NCBI GenBank assembly: GCA_016716675.1
Contig: JADJVG010000005.1
Location: 124,001-188,000 of the forward strand
DNA: 64,000 nt
From: Hyphomicrobium sp.
Lineage (GTDB): Bacteria; Pseudomonadota; Alphaproteobacteria; Rhizobiales; Hyphomicrobiaceae
Direction of reading: 5' to 3'
Positions 17,643 to 25,548 of this stretch are shown here, in pieces (positions within the stretch are counted from its first letter, which is position 1; the number at the start of each line of letters is the position of its first letter). The position numbers and the translations under genes are program-made. Under the pieces are notes generated by a model. The model searched no databases and was not told the DNA's origin. It was given only the letters and a program-made list of their open reading frames with translations.

Positions 17643-18479
17643 TCAGTGCACGACGGACGGCGCTAAATCGAGTGCACTCTGGTTCCACGGTGCCGGCACC
17701 ACGGAACGATAGATATTGCCGTTATTATCGCGGCCATCGACCGACACGCTGGCATCCGTTGCCTCGGGCTTGATGCTGAGTGTCATCGTTGGATCTTCCG
17801 ATACCGGCTCGTACATCTCGACAGTGGCGAGCGCATCGCCGCCGGATCCTTTGACGTCAAGCTTCTCGATGAAGAAGGCCGGCGTGTTGTCTTTGGCGAG
17901 GCCCGTATCCATCGGATGGCGCACACGCAGGCGAAGGCGCGCCGTGCCATCGGCGTTGCGCCAGATCTTGCCTTGGGCATTGCCGACCGTCGTTGTCCAA
18001 TCGGCATCCCCACGCGCCATGGCAGGCGATGAACAACCGCCGCCGGCCGCTTCCAGGAACACGCCGCCGACATGCCAGACGCCATCCGACGTCAGGGCTG
18101 CCGCGCGGACAGGGGTCGCCTGCTCGACTTTAATTCGAAAGGAGATATACGCCTCGGCCTTTGCCGGAACCGGCGTCAGGGTCAGCACATGCTGGATCGG
18201 ATTGAGATCGGTCAGAACGATCAGGCGCTGCACGTTCGGCAATGCGCGCGCATCAGCGCTAACCGGCACCTGCGCCTGGTTTTCCACGATGCTTGGCACA
18301 ACGACCTTCACTCGCTCATCGAAAACCACCGTAGCATCTCCGAAAGTCTTCTTCGCAAGATCGTTCCAAACAGGCGAATCGAGTGGATCGCGCGGCATCT
18401 CCGCTGCGGCGGTCGTCGTCAGGAGAGCCATGAAAACGGCGGCGGCTGCGGTGCGGAACATCGGCGCTGATCTCCTCAT
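17643..18479 (-). CDS. quinoprotein dehydrogenase-associated SoxYZ-like carrier protein
   Basis: About 278 residues with a signal peptide ending near T-A-A-A. The N-terminal half is SoxY-like and includes the glycine-cysteine carrier element AAGGGCSSP; the C-terminal half is SoxZ-like (VRHPMDTGLAKD, then DPTMTLSIKPEA). A fused SoxYZ of this type is a known companion of PQQ alcohol dehydrogenases. It may carry a covalent intermediate for the neighbouring metallohydrolase, but the chemistry is unproven. Starts at 18479 (GAAGGG upstream) and 18461 (AGGAG upstream) are both reasonable. Confidence 0.82.
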   Translation of the reverse strand: MRRSAPMFRTAAAAVFMALLTTTAAAEMPRDPLDSPVWNDLAKKTFGDATVVFDERVKVVVPSIVENQAQVPVSADARALPNVQRLIVLTDLNPIQHVLTLTPVPAKAEAYISFRIKVEQATPVRAAALTSDGVWHVGGVFLEAAGGGCSSPAMARGDADWTTTVGNAQGKIWRNADGTARLRLRVRHPMDTGLAKDNTPAFFIEKLDVKGSGGDALATVEMYEPVSEDPTMTLSIKPEATDASVSVDGRDNNGNIYRSVVPAPWNQSALDLAPSVVH

Positions 18480-18496
18480 TCGACCCTTCAACTGTA

Positions 18497-19378
18497 TCAG
18501 CTTCCGGGCGGGGGTAGATAGGTCACGCCATACTTCGCAAAGATTTTTGTCAGCTCACCAGCGTCTTTCAGCTTCGTGATAGCGGCGCCGATGGCATAAC
18601 CGAGGTCGCGGCTTTTCTCGTCAACCGCCGTCCCGACGACCCACTGCGTCCGAAAGATGCCTTCCATCGGCGGCATGATGAATTCGGCTTTCGCGCCCGC
18701 GTCGTGGAAATGCCCTTCGATTTCAGAGCGGACGCCCATCAGAGCGGCGGTTTCGCCCGCCAGGAATTCCTGAACGCCTTTCGCCCCCTTGAGGTGGTGG
18801 GCGACGTTATTGATCAACGCACCGTTATCGAAGGTCATCAGAAAATAGTCGGATACGGTGCCGAGTTTGACGCCGACTTTCTCCGTCTTGAAGACATCGA
18901 AGGTCAGGTCCTTGGGCACGCGCTTGGGCTGAATGGCCAGCGCGATCGTTTCCTGGAAATAGGGATTACCAATCACCGCTTCCTTATTGCGCATAGCCAG
19001 TTCGCGATCGGTCGGCACGTGCAGCATGACATCGCCGACGCCGCCGCCGGTCAGCGGGCCTTTCCACACGTTGGCCCGCAAATCATCATCGACTTCCTCG
19101 CCCTGCACCCGCACGATGAACTCGGCTTCGACCCCGATTTCACGCGCCAAGGCCTTGCCAAGATCGACGTCGATGCCCTTCGCTGCGCCATCCTCCGACC
19201 AGGAAAACGGCGCGTTATCTTCATAAACGACGACTTTAAGAACTTTGCTCTCCAGCACGTCGTCGAGCGGGCGTGCCGAAACAGGTGCGGCGCAAACAGC
19301 AAGCAGCGCACACGACAGAGCCGTGCGCGCTGCATTGCATGTTCGTTGCACTATCGCCTGGCGCATTGCCAGTCTCAT
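18497..19378 (-). CDS. quinoprotein dehydrogenase-associated periplasmic binding protein (MoxJ/XoxJ-like)
   Basis: About 293 residues with a signal peptide (ALSCALLAVCAAPVSA) and a solute-binding protein type 3 fold (LKVVVYEDNAPFSW, GIDVDLGKALAREIG, GDVMLHVPTDRELA). Proteins of this group are encoded with PQQ dehydrogenases and are thought to help activate or assemble the enzyme rather than import a solute; no permease or ATPase is encoded here. ATG 19378 overlaps the cytochrome stop as ATGA, giving translational coupling. Confidence 0.85.
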   Translation of the reverse strand: MRLAMRQAIVQRTCNAARTALSCALLAVCAAPVSARPLDDVLESKVLKVVVYEDNAPFSWSEDGAAKGIDVDLGKALAREIGVEAEFIVRVQGEEVDDDLRANVWKGPLTGGGVGDVMLHVPTDRELAMRNKEAVIGNPYFQETIALAIQPKRVPKDLTFDVFKTEKVGVKLGTVSDYFLMTFDNGALINNVAHHLKGAKGVQEFLAGETAALMGVRSEIEGHFHDAGAKAEFIMPPMEGIFRTQWVVGTAVDEKSRDLGYAIGAAITKLKDAGELTKIFAKYGVTYLPPPGS

Positions 19379-19809
19379 TCTTGGTGGATCGATACGAGAT
19401 ACGAGCGAATGGACCACATGGCTTCCTGATTGATAAGGCCTTCGAAGGCCGGCATCATCGTCGAACCATCCGGCTTCTTGGCGCCATGGCGAATGCGCTC
19501 AAGGAACCATTCGTCCCCCGACTTACCGAGTTCGAGATAGCGCAAATCCGGAGCAAGACCGCCGGAAACAGCTCCCAAGCCATGGCAGCGGGCGCAATTC
19601 TGATTGTAACCGGAAGTGCCGATTTCAATAGCTTTCGCATTGCCGACATATGGGTTTTCGGCAAGCCATTCCCCTTCCTTGAGAGGATCTAATCCGGCAG
19701 TATCGATCGGTTGTGGCGTAACATCGCCATGAGCATAGAGATCAGTGTTCAGCCCTGGCGCGAATGCAAGACATGCCAGAATAGCCGCTATAAATAAGCG
19801 TGTGCGCAT
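19375..19809 (-). CDS. cytochrome c-550 (PedF-like)
   Basis: 144 residues with a signal peptide ending near Y-A-H and one c-type heme site, CARCHG, at about residue 92. A downstream Met in the TMMPAF segment is the probable sixth ligand. It should accept electrons from the PQQ dehydrogenase in the periplasm. It is first in the leftward operon, with GGAAGGA 9-10 bases before the ATG. An AATTAG-type inverted repeat lies 55-96 bases upstream. Confidence 0.87.
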   Translation of the reverse strand: MRTRLFIAAILACLAFAPGLNTDLYAHGDVTPQPIDTAGLDPLKEGEWLAENPYVGNAKAIEIGTSGYNQNCARCHGLGAVSGGLAPDLRYLELGKSGDEWFLERIRHGAKKPDGSTMMPAFEGLINQEAMWSIRSYLVSIHQE

Positions 19810-20135
19810 CGGTGGACATTCCTTCCCGTATTTTAATGCCGGTTTTTCCGGCTTTTGCGCGCGACACTAATTTGCGTCATGTCCGTTCTATATAGGCAAT
19901 TAGTGGGAACACCGCTTTGCTGCGGCACTATTCGGACGTATTCGGGGCGGCGGGAAAAAGTCTTGTTCGACAACAGTAGCATTTCGAGACGCAACGTCAG
20001 ACGCTAGCGTGATCGCCTGCTCTCGTGGTTCCTCCGCAGGTCGCAGAGCCTGGATCCCTACATAGGGTTCCAGGCTCCATTTTTGCAGCGCCCGCTCCTG
20101 TCGCGACGATCGAGATTCCAACCAGGTGAGGGTTA
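19810..20135. promoter_or_regulatory. divergent control region of the PQQ catabolic cluster
   Basis: 326 bases between the leftward cytochrome operon and the rightward beta-propeller gene. Inverted repeat arms CACTAATT (19865-19872) and AATTAGTG (19898-19905) flank an AT-rich CTATATAGG. The half-site matches the palindrome upstream of the dehydrogenase at 16571. A small GCCGG-TTTTT-CCGGC hairpin lies at 19838-19852 in the cytochrome leader. A terminator-like hairpin at 20046 is listed separately. No ORF is convincing here. Confidence 0.5.
20046..20084 (+). terminator. terminator-like hairpin in the leader of the beta-propeller gene
   Basis: GAGCCTGGA (20046-20054) pairs with TCCAGGCTC (20069-20077), and inside it CCCTA pairs with TAGGG. 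It is followed by CATTTTT, the form of an intrinsic terminator in the plus direction. No plus-strand gene precedes it, so it would act on a leader RNA or end a short RNA starting in the divergent region. The beta-propeller ATG is 51 bases downstream. Confidence 0.6.
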
Positions 20136-21121
20136 ATGAGCCGGATTGCTGCGCCACTGCGGGTCTTGATCATAACGATGACCATGCTGTCGGCGGGCAC
20201 TGCCGCAGACGCACACGAGGTCTACGTCTCAAACGAGAAAGACAACACCGTCTCTGTCATCGACACAAAATCGTTGGCCGTCGTCCGGACGTTCAAGGTT
20301 GGCAAGCGACCCCGCGGCATTGCATTCGCCCGCGACCACAAGACGTTCTATCTCTGCGCCAGCGATAGCGACGCGGTGCAGGTCTACGACACGAACGGCG
20401 ATAAATTTCTCTTCGATCTCCCGTCAGGCCGTGACCCGGAGCAATTTGTCGTCTCGCGCGACGGCCACCGCCTGTACATCGCCAACGAAGACGACGCCGT
20501 TTCAACGATTGTCGATCTCGACAAGAAATCCGTCATCAAACAGGTCGATGTCGGCGTCGAGCCGGAAGGCATGGCGGTATCGCCGGACGACAAATTATTC
20601 GTCACGACATCCGAGACGACCAATATGGCGCACATCATAGATACCGACACGATGCAGACGGTCGCCAATATTCTCGTCGACCCGCGCCCGCGCCACGCCG
20701 AGTTCACTCCCGATGGCAAGAAGCTGTGGGTTTCATCCGAAATTGGCGGCACGATCACCATCATCGACATCGCGACGCTGGCTGTTGAAAAAAGATCAGC
20801 TTCAGCTTGCCGGGCGTTCCGACCGACAACATTCAGCCTGTCGGCTTTGCGTTGACGAAGGACGGCAAGCAGGCGTTCGTGGCGCTCGGCCCGGCGGCGC
20901 GCGTTGCGGTTGTCGACGTCGCGACAAGCGAGGTCATAAAATACATCGTGACCGGCCAGCGCGTCTGGCACCTCGATCTGACGCCTGAAGAAGATCTATT
21001 GTTCACCACCAACGGCGTCACCAACGACGTGACCGTTATTGATGTGGCGGCGCTGAAACCCATCAAGTCGATCAAGGTTGGGCGTTACCCATGGGGGCTT
21101 GCCGTGCGCCCCTTGCCGTGA
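20136..21121 (+). CDS. PQQ-associated YVTN beta-propeller protein, frameshifted as read
   Basis: About 328 residues when joined. A signal peptide (ending T-A-A-D-A) is followed by repeated beta-propeller blades of the YVTN type (VYVSNEKDNTVSVIDT, LYIANEDDAVSTIVDL, LWVSSEIGGTITIIDI, FTTNGVTNDVTVIDV). The break is in the A6 run 20788-20793: one more A restores V-E-K-K-I-S-F-S-L-P-G-V-P. The family is a periplasmic companion of PQQ dehydrogenase clusters with no proven reaction. It is divergent from the cytochrome operon and 50 bases ahead of the CxxxCW gene. Confidence 0.82.
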
Positions 21122-21171
21122 GAGTGCAAACTGTCGCCGTGTGATGCTGATCGACCGATTGGGGGTTGTCC

Positions 21172-21744
21172 GTGCCGTCCGTTCGCAGCCTCTTCGCAAC
21201 CCTCACGGCCTGTCTCCTGGCAAGCCTACCGGCGATCGCAGCCGATGATGCCTCCTTTGATCCGGCTACAGGCTATCGCATCGCCCATTATCGCGCCGCC
21301 GTGCCGGAAACCGTGCCTGGTGGAACGCGCGTCGATCGCGACAAGGTTGATACGCTCATCACCTCGGGCGCCATCCTGCTCGACGTGATGCCTTCCGAAG
21401 GTGGCGGTGCGGACCAAAAAAGTGGCGCGTGGCGGCTCTTGCGGCCGCATCAATCGATCCCCGGCGCGACCTGGCTGCCAGACGTCGGCCACGGCAAACT
21501 CAAAGACGGGTTCGAGACCTATCTAAGCACAAACGTTGCGAAGCTGACCGGCGGCGACGTCTCAAAGCCGTTGATCGTGTTCTGCCAGTCGGATTGCTGG
21601 ATGGGATGGAACGCGGTGCAGCGTATCGCCAAACTCGGATACAAAAATATTTTCTGGTTTCCGGAAGGCACCGACGGTTGGGTCGAATGGGGCGACCGCA
21701 AATTGACGCCCACAAAGCCAGTGCCCTTTGCCGCTTCTCCGTGA
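21172..21744 (+). CDS. PQQ-dependent catabolism-associated CXXCW motif protein
   Basis: About 190 residues with a signal peptide (ATLTACLLASLPAIAAD) and a rhodanese-like fold. Its signature is FCQSDCWMGWNAV near residue 142, the Cys/Trp motif that names this family of PQQ-cluster proteins. It probably acts in the periplasm with the beta-propeller protein just upstream. GTG 21172 is preferred because GGGGG lies 6 bases upstream; an in-frame TTG at 21166 overlaps that site's optimal window. Confidence 0.85.
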   Translation: MPSVRSLFATLTACLLASLPAIAADDASFDPATGYRIAHYRAAVPETVPGGTRVDRDKVDTLITSGAILLDVMPSEGGGADQKSGAWRLLRPHQSIPGATWLPDVGHGKLKDGFETYLSTNVAKLTGGDVSKPLIVFCQSDCWMGWNAVQRIAKLGYKNIFWFPEGTDGWVEWGDRKLTPTKPVPFAASP

Positions 21745-21842
21745 CGGCAGCCGTCGGCAAGCGATGCCCGTCGCCGACTTGTATCAACGCACCTGAGCGC
21801 GCTTCGACTGCATAACGAATTGCTGCGTCAGGTTTAGCTGCG

Positions 21843-21968
21843 TTACGATTTGAAGTAGGGCTCGACCTTGCCCTTCAATTTGACGGTCATGGCGTTGCCG
21901 TTCTTCGGATTGACGCTCAGCCGGTCAGGCAGGGTCTGCGGCGCGGCATTCGGCGGGGTCTCGGTCAC
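21843..21968 (-). CDS. miniature DUF3297 protein (internally deleted)
   Basis: A 41-residue ORF with a GTG start and a perfect GAGGAG site six bases upstream. It begins V-T-E-T-P-P-N, then LPDRLSVNPKNGNAM, and ends TVKLKGKVEPYFKS. The beginning and end match the conserved ends of DUF3297 proteins (about 80-90 residues in alphaproteobacteria), while the central ~45 residues (glycine/asparagine-rich IRFNG region) are absent without loss of frame. It could be a decayed remnant kept open by chance or a functional short form. Confidence 0.65.
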   Translation of the reverse strand: MTETPPNAAPQTLPDRLSVNPKNGNAMTVKLKGKVEPYFKS

Positions 21969-22018
21969 GGCTAGCTCCTCAAACTGTGCCGAGACACCTA
22001 ATCGGTTCGGCGGCGCGC

Positions 22019-22078
22019 TTCAAGGCTCAGGCATTCAAGGCCCAGATCTTCAAGGTCCATGCCTTCAATGCCTGGACC
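22019..22078. repeat. four tandem degenerate 15-bp repeats
   Basis: Four consecutive 15-base units start at 22019, 22034, 22049 and 22064. The first three begin TTCAAGG and the last TTCAATG. The plus frame would read F-K-A-Q-A, F-K-A-Q-I, F-K-V-H-A, F-N-A-W-T, but no good start precedes it. The units lie in the gap between the DUF3297 remnant and the first YdcH gene. Confidence 0.7.
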
Positions 22079-22227
22079 ATAGAGCCTCATGTGATCGACG
22101 CACGACTACAGCGCTAAACGGCTTGCCAATACCCCATGAAACACAAAAGCCCCGCTCCGCGATGGGGTTCACCGCCGGGCAGGGCCTCATTCTAGGCTCA
22201 AGTAAACTTTAACCGAGTGGTTCCGGC

Positions 22228-22404
22228 TTAGTGCCGGGTCGCCTTTGCGAGGCGCTCCATCTCATCCTTTAACTTTAGCTTTTCGGATTTGAGACGCCGG
22301 ATTTGAGCGTCATCTACGCCCGGGCTTGCAATCGCTTTTTCGATTTGCTCGTCCAGACTCCGGTGCTTCTCCGCGAGTTCTGCCAGATGAGACGCCATTG
22401 CCAT
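22228..22404 (-). CDS. YdcH family protein (DUF465)
   Basis: A 58-residue helical protein beginning M-A-M-A-S-H-L-A-E-L, with the DUF465 pattern (LAEKHRSLDEQIEKA, then DDAQIRRLKSEKLKLKDEMERL). It is small, charged and probably an antiparallel coiled coil of unknown function. ATG 22404 follows GGAGGA; upstream Mets add unrelated residues. A second family member is encoded on the opposite strand 254 bases away. Confidence 0.85.
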   Translation of the reverse strand: MAMASHLAELAEKHRSLDEQIEKAIASPGVDDAQIRRLKSEKLKLKDEMERLAKATRH

Positions 22405-22657
22405 CAGTTCCTCCATGAAACATTTCTGACGATGCCATCGTGCCACACACCGCTCACCTTGTCCAATACCGCACACAAAATTTGATCATGGTTTGATCTA
22501 CACGCCAGCAGCACAACCGGTACCCCAAGAAACAAAATTCCTCTCCACTTTTCAGATAATTAGCTGACCGGCCACGAATTGTTCTTTTGCCTGTTGCCAT
22601 CTGTCGAACAATAGAAGACAAACGCGGCGAGCGGCCATCAGTGGGGTAGGCATCTCT

Positions 22658-22864
22658 ATGGAGCGTCGCGACGAACGCGAGCTACGCGAAGAGCTGGTTA
22701 ATATGCGAGCGGAACACCGCCAGCTCGATTGCGAAATCGTGGCTTTAGAGGGTAACCCCTCCGCAGACCAGTTGCTGATCAAGCGCCTGAAAAAGAAGAA
22801 GCTGATCCTTAAGGATCGCATCACGGCCATCGAAGACCGTTTGCTGCCCGACATCATCGCCTGA
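22658..22864 (+). CDS. YdcH family protein (DUF465), second copy
   Basis: A 68-residue coiled-coil protein with the DUF465 layout (LREELVNMRAEHRQLDCEIVAL, then LLIKRLKKKKLILKDRITAIED). It is divergent from the first copy; both could be read from the shared region 22405-22657. In many Hyphomicrobiales such pairs sit just before purE, which here is 5 kb further on. Confidence 0.82.
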   Translation: MERRDERELREELVNMRAEHRQLDCEIVALEGNPSADQLLIKRLKKKKLILKDRITAIEDRLLPDIIA

Positions 22865-22889
22865 TTTTTTTGACATACGGCCTGAGCGA

Positions 22890-23933
22890 ATGTGTGGGCG
22901 TATGCGTATGACCCATATGATCGCGTCCCCACCCGTTGAGACTTGGCTGTATCCGGCAGAGGCCGGATTGTATTGCGCGCCGGGCCAATTCTATATCGAT
23001 CCGCATCGCGCCGTTGATCGCGCTGTCATCACGCACGGCCACAGCGATCATGCCCGCGCCGGACATGGCGCCGTACTCGCAACGTCTGAAACCATCGCCA
23101 TCATGAAAGTGCGTTATGGCGAAACGAGTGCCGGCACCTTCCAGCAGCTTGCATTGGGCGAACCCGTCAACATCAACGGCGTTGGCGTTCGCCTCGCGCC
23201 AGCCGGACATATTCTCGGCTCGGCGCAGATCGTGCTCGACTACGATGGCAAGCGCGCTGTCGTCTCCGGTGACTATAAGCGCGCCTACGATCCGACGTGC
23301 GCGGCGTTCGACGTTGTTACCTGCGATGTGTTCGTCACGGAAGCGACGTTCGCGCTGCCGGTGTTCCGCCACGAACCCGCCCACGGCGAAGTCGCCAAGC
23401 TGCTGGCGTCGATGGCGGCGGAACCACAACGCACGCATGTGATCGGCGCTTACGGCCTCGGCAAATGCCAGCGCATGATCGCCGAAATCCGCAATGCCGG
23501 TTATGACAAACCGATCTATCTGCACGGGGCTGTCGTTGCACTGACTGCGCTCTATCAGTCGCTCGGCATAAACCTCGGCGATGTGCGCTCCGTGGCAGGC
23601 GCTGATGGCGATGCCATTGCGGGCGGCATCGTGCTTTGCCCACCCTCGGCGCTCAGCGATCGCTGGACGCGGCGCTTCAACGATCCGGTGTTAGCGTTTG
23701 CGAGCGGTTGGATGCGGGTGCGCGGCCGGGCACGCCAACACGGCGTTGAATTACCGTTGATCGTTTCAGACCATGCCGACTGGCCGGACCTCATCGCAAC
23801 GATATCGCAGACGAACGCCGAAGACGTCTGGGTGACCCATGGGCGCGATGATGCGCTGGTCCATCACCTCGCAACGCTGGGGCGCAAAGCGCGCGCACTC
23901 GCGCTTGTCGGGCGCGACGACGAGGCCGAATAA
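22890..23933 (+). CDS. ligase-associated DNA exonuclease (metallo-beta-lactamase fold)
   Basis: Up to 347 residues of the beta-CASP/MBL nuclease type: metal motif THGHSDHA (~50), AGHILGSAQIVLDYDGKRAVVSGDYKR (~110-130) and a late SDHADWPDL (~290). This is the exonuclease of a bacterial repair set normally containing this enzyme, an ATP-dependent ligase, an Lhr-type helicase and a phosphoesterase. The stop overlaps the ligase start (TAATG), giving tight coupling. Several ATGs (22890, 22902, 22908, 22917) could be the start. Confidence 0.88.
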   Translation: MCGRMRMTHMIASPPVETWLYPAEAGLYCAPGQFYIDPHRAVDRAVITHGHSDHARAGHGAVLATSETIAIMKVRYGETSAGTFQQLALGEPVNINGVGVRLAPAGHILGSAQIVLDYDGKRAVVSGDYKRAYDPTCAAFDVVTCDVFVTEATFALPVFRHEPAHGEVAKLLASMAAEPQRTHVIGAYGLGKCQRMIAEIRNAGYDKPIYLHGAVVALTALYQSLGINLGDVRSVAGADGDAIAGGIVLCPPSALSDRWTRRFNDPVLAFASGWMRVRGRARQHGVELPLIVSDHADWPDLIATISQTNAEDVWVTHGRDDALVHHLATLGRKARALALVGRDDEAE

Positions 23934-25537
23934 TGAGAGCCTTCGCGCAACTTCTCGACACCCTCGTCTACACGCAAAGTCGCAATCGCAAGCTGGCGCT
24001 TCTCGCCCGTTATTTTCGCGACACGCCCGATCCCGATCGCGGCTATGCGCTGGCAGCGCTCACCGACGGACTTCCGCAACACTTGATCGGCCGGCTGCCT
24101 CTGCGGCGGATGCTGAGTGAGCTGACCAGTCGCTTCTTAGACCCCGTGCTCTACAAACTGTCGCGCGACTATGTTGGCGATACGGCTGAAACGGTGGCAC
24201 TGGTGTGGCCCGAACCCAGGGCACGGGCCAACGCCGAGCCAACACTCAGTGACGCCGTTACCGAAATGAGCCATGGCTCCACAGCAGAACGCACGCAAAC
24301 GCTCGGCCGCCTGCTCGATAGGCTCGACGCATCTGGCCGCTGGGCGTTGCTCAAACTGCTCGGTGGCGCACCGCGCGTTGGCGTCTCTGCCCGCCTTGCC
24401 AAGATCGCCGTTGCCGATGCCTTCGGTCACGACGTCAGCGACATCGAAGAACTCTGGCACGCGCTCGAAGCGCCGTATCTCGAACTGTTCGCTTGGCTGG
24501 AAGGTCGCGGCCCAAAACCCGAGCCCGGCGCCAAGCCTGTGTTCCGTCCGGTCATGCTGGCGCACCCGATTGAAGACGACGATTGGCCAAAGCTTTCAGC
24601 GGACGATTTCGTTGCTGAATGGAAGTGGGACGGCATCCGCGTGCAGATTGCGGCGGCGGGCGGCGACGTCCGCATCTTCTCACGCCAAGGCGACGACATC
24701 TCTGCGGCCTTCCCGGAAATTCGCTCAGCTTTTTTGCGTCATAACTGCGTCGCCGACGGCGAACTGCTCGTCATGCGCTCAGGGAGCATAGCGCCCTTCA
24801 ATGACCTGCAGCAGCGCCTCAATCGCAAGACCGTCACTGGCCGCATGTTGCGCGATTATCCAGCCCACGTTCGGCTCTACGATCTTCTGTTTGAAGGTGG
24901 CGACGATCTGCGGGCGATGACGTTCACTCTAAGGCGAGCCCGCCTCGAAACATGGCACGCAGCCCATTGTCCGCCGCTGACGGACGTTTCCGAACTCGTG
25001 GCGTTCGAGACCTTTGACTCACTGCGCGCCATCTGGTCGGCCACACGCGCCGACGGCATCGAAGGCTTGATGTTGAAACGCCGCGACAGCGCCTATCAGG
25101 CGGGCCGCGTCAAAGGCCAGTGGTACAAATGGAAACGCGCCGCGCTAACACTCGACTGCGTATTGATGTACGCCCAGCGCGGCTCGGGCAAACGCTCGTC
25201 GTTCTATTCGGACTACACGTTCGGCGCCTGGCGGAGCAACGACGCCGGCGGACAGGATCTCGTGCCCGTCGGCAAGGCCTACTCTGGATTTACCGATGAC
25301 GAGTTGCGACTGATCGATACATGGATCCGCGCCAACACCACGGAAACATTCGGCCCGGTGCGTGCCGTCACACCGGGCCTCGTGTTCGAAGTCGCGTTCG
25401 ACGCGGTCCAGAAATCAGCACGCCACAAGTCCGGCGTCGCCATGCGATTTCCCCGCATTCATCGTATCCGCTGGGACAAACCCGCCGCCGAGGCCGATAC
25501 GCTTGAAACGGTACAAGCACTCATCGGTAAAGGCTGA
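23933..25537 (+). CDS. ATP-dependent DNA ligase (exonuclease-associated type)
   Basis: 534 residues: an N-terminal DNA-binding domain (1-~200), then the adenylation domain with motif I EWKWDGIR (AMP-accepting Lys ~226), FSRQGDDISAAFPEI, ADGELLV, EGLMLKRRDSAYQ and WYKWKR, and a C-terminal OB-fold. It seals nicks using ATP and is separate from the replicative NAD ligase LigA encoded at 58 kb. Its partner exonuclease overlaps upstream; the helicase and phosphoesterase of this set are not in the window. Confidence 0.9.
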   Translation: MRAFAQLLDTLVYTQSRNRKLALLARYFRDTPDPDRGYALAALTDGLPQHLIGRLPLRRMLSELTSRFLDPVLYKLSRDYVGDTAETVALVWPEPRARANAEPTLSDAVTEMSHGSTAERTQTLGRLLDRLDASGRWALLKLLGGAPRVGVSARLAKIAVADAFGHDVSDIEELWHALEAPYLELFAWLEGRGPKPEPGAKPVFRPVMLAHPIEDDDWPKLSADDFVAEWKWDGIRVQIAAAGGDVRIFSRQGDDISAAFPEIRSAFLRHNCVADGELLVMRSGSIAPFNDLQQRLNRKTVTGRMLRDYPAHVRLYDLLFEGGDDLRAMTFTLRRARLETWHAAHCPPLTDVSELVAFETFDSLRAIWSATRADGIEGLMLKRRDSAYQAGRVKGQWYKWKRAALTLDCVLMYAQRGSGKRSSFYSDYTFGAWRSNDAGGQDLVPVGKAYSGFTDDELRLIDTWIRANTTETFGPVRAVTPGLVFEVAFDAVQKSARHKSGVAMRFPRIHRIRWDKPAAEADTLETVQALIGKG

Positions 25538-25548
25538 CGGGCCGTCTA

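Noticed and set aside
22019..22078. CRISPR-like repeats
   Set aside because: Units are 15 bases, adjacent and degenerate, with no spacers and no cas genes nearby.
21868..22212. Plus-strand ORF of 114 codons
   Set aside because: No ribosome-binding site or family; the minus strand here carries the DUF3297-type ORF with a perfect site.
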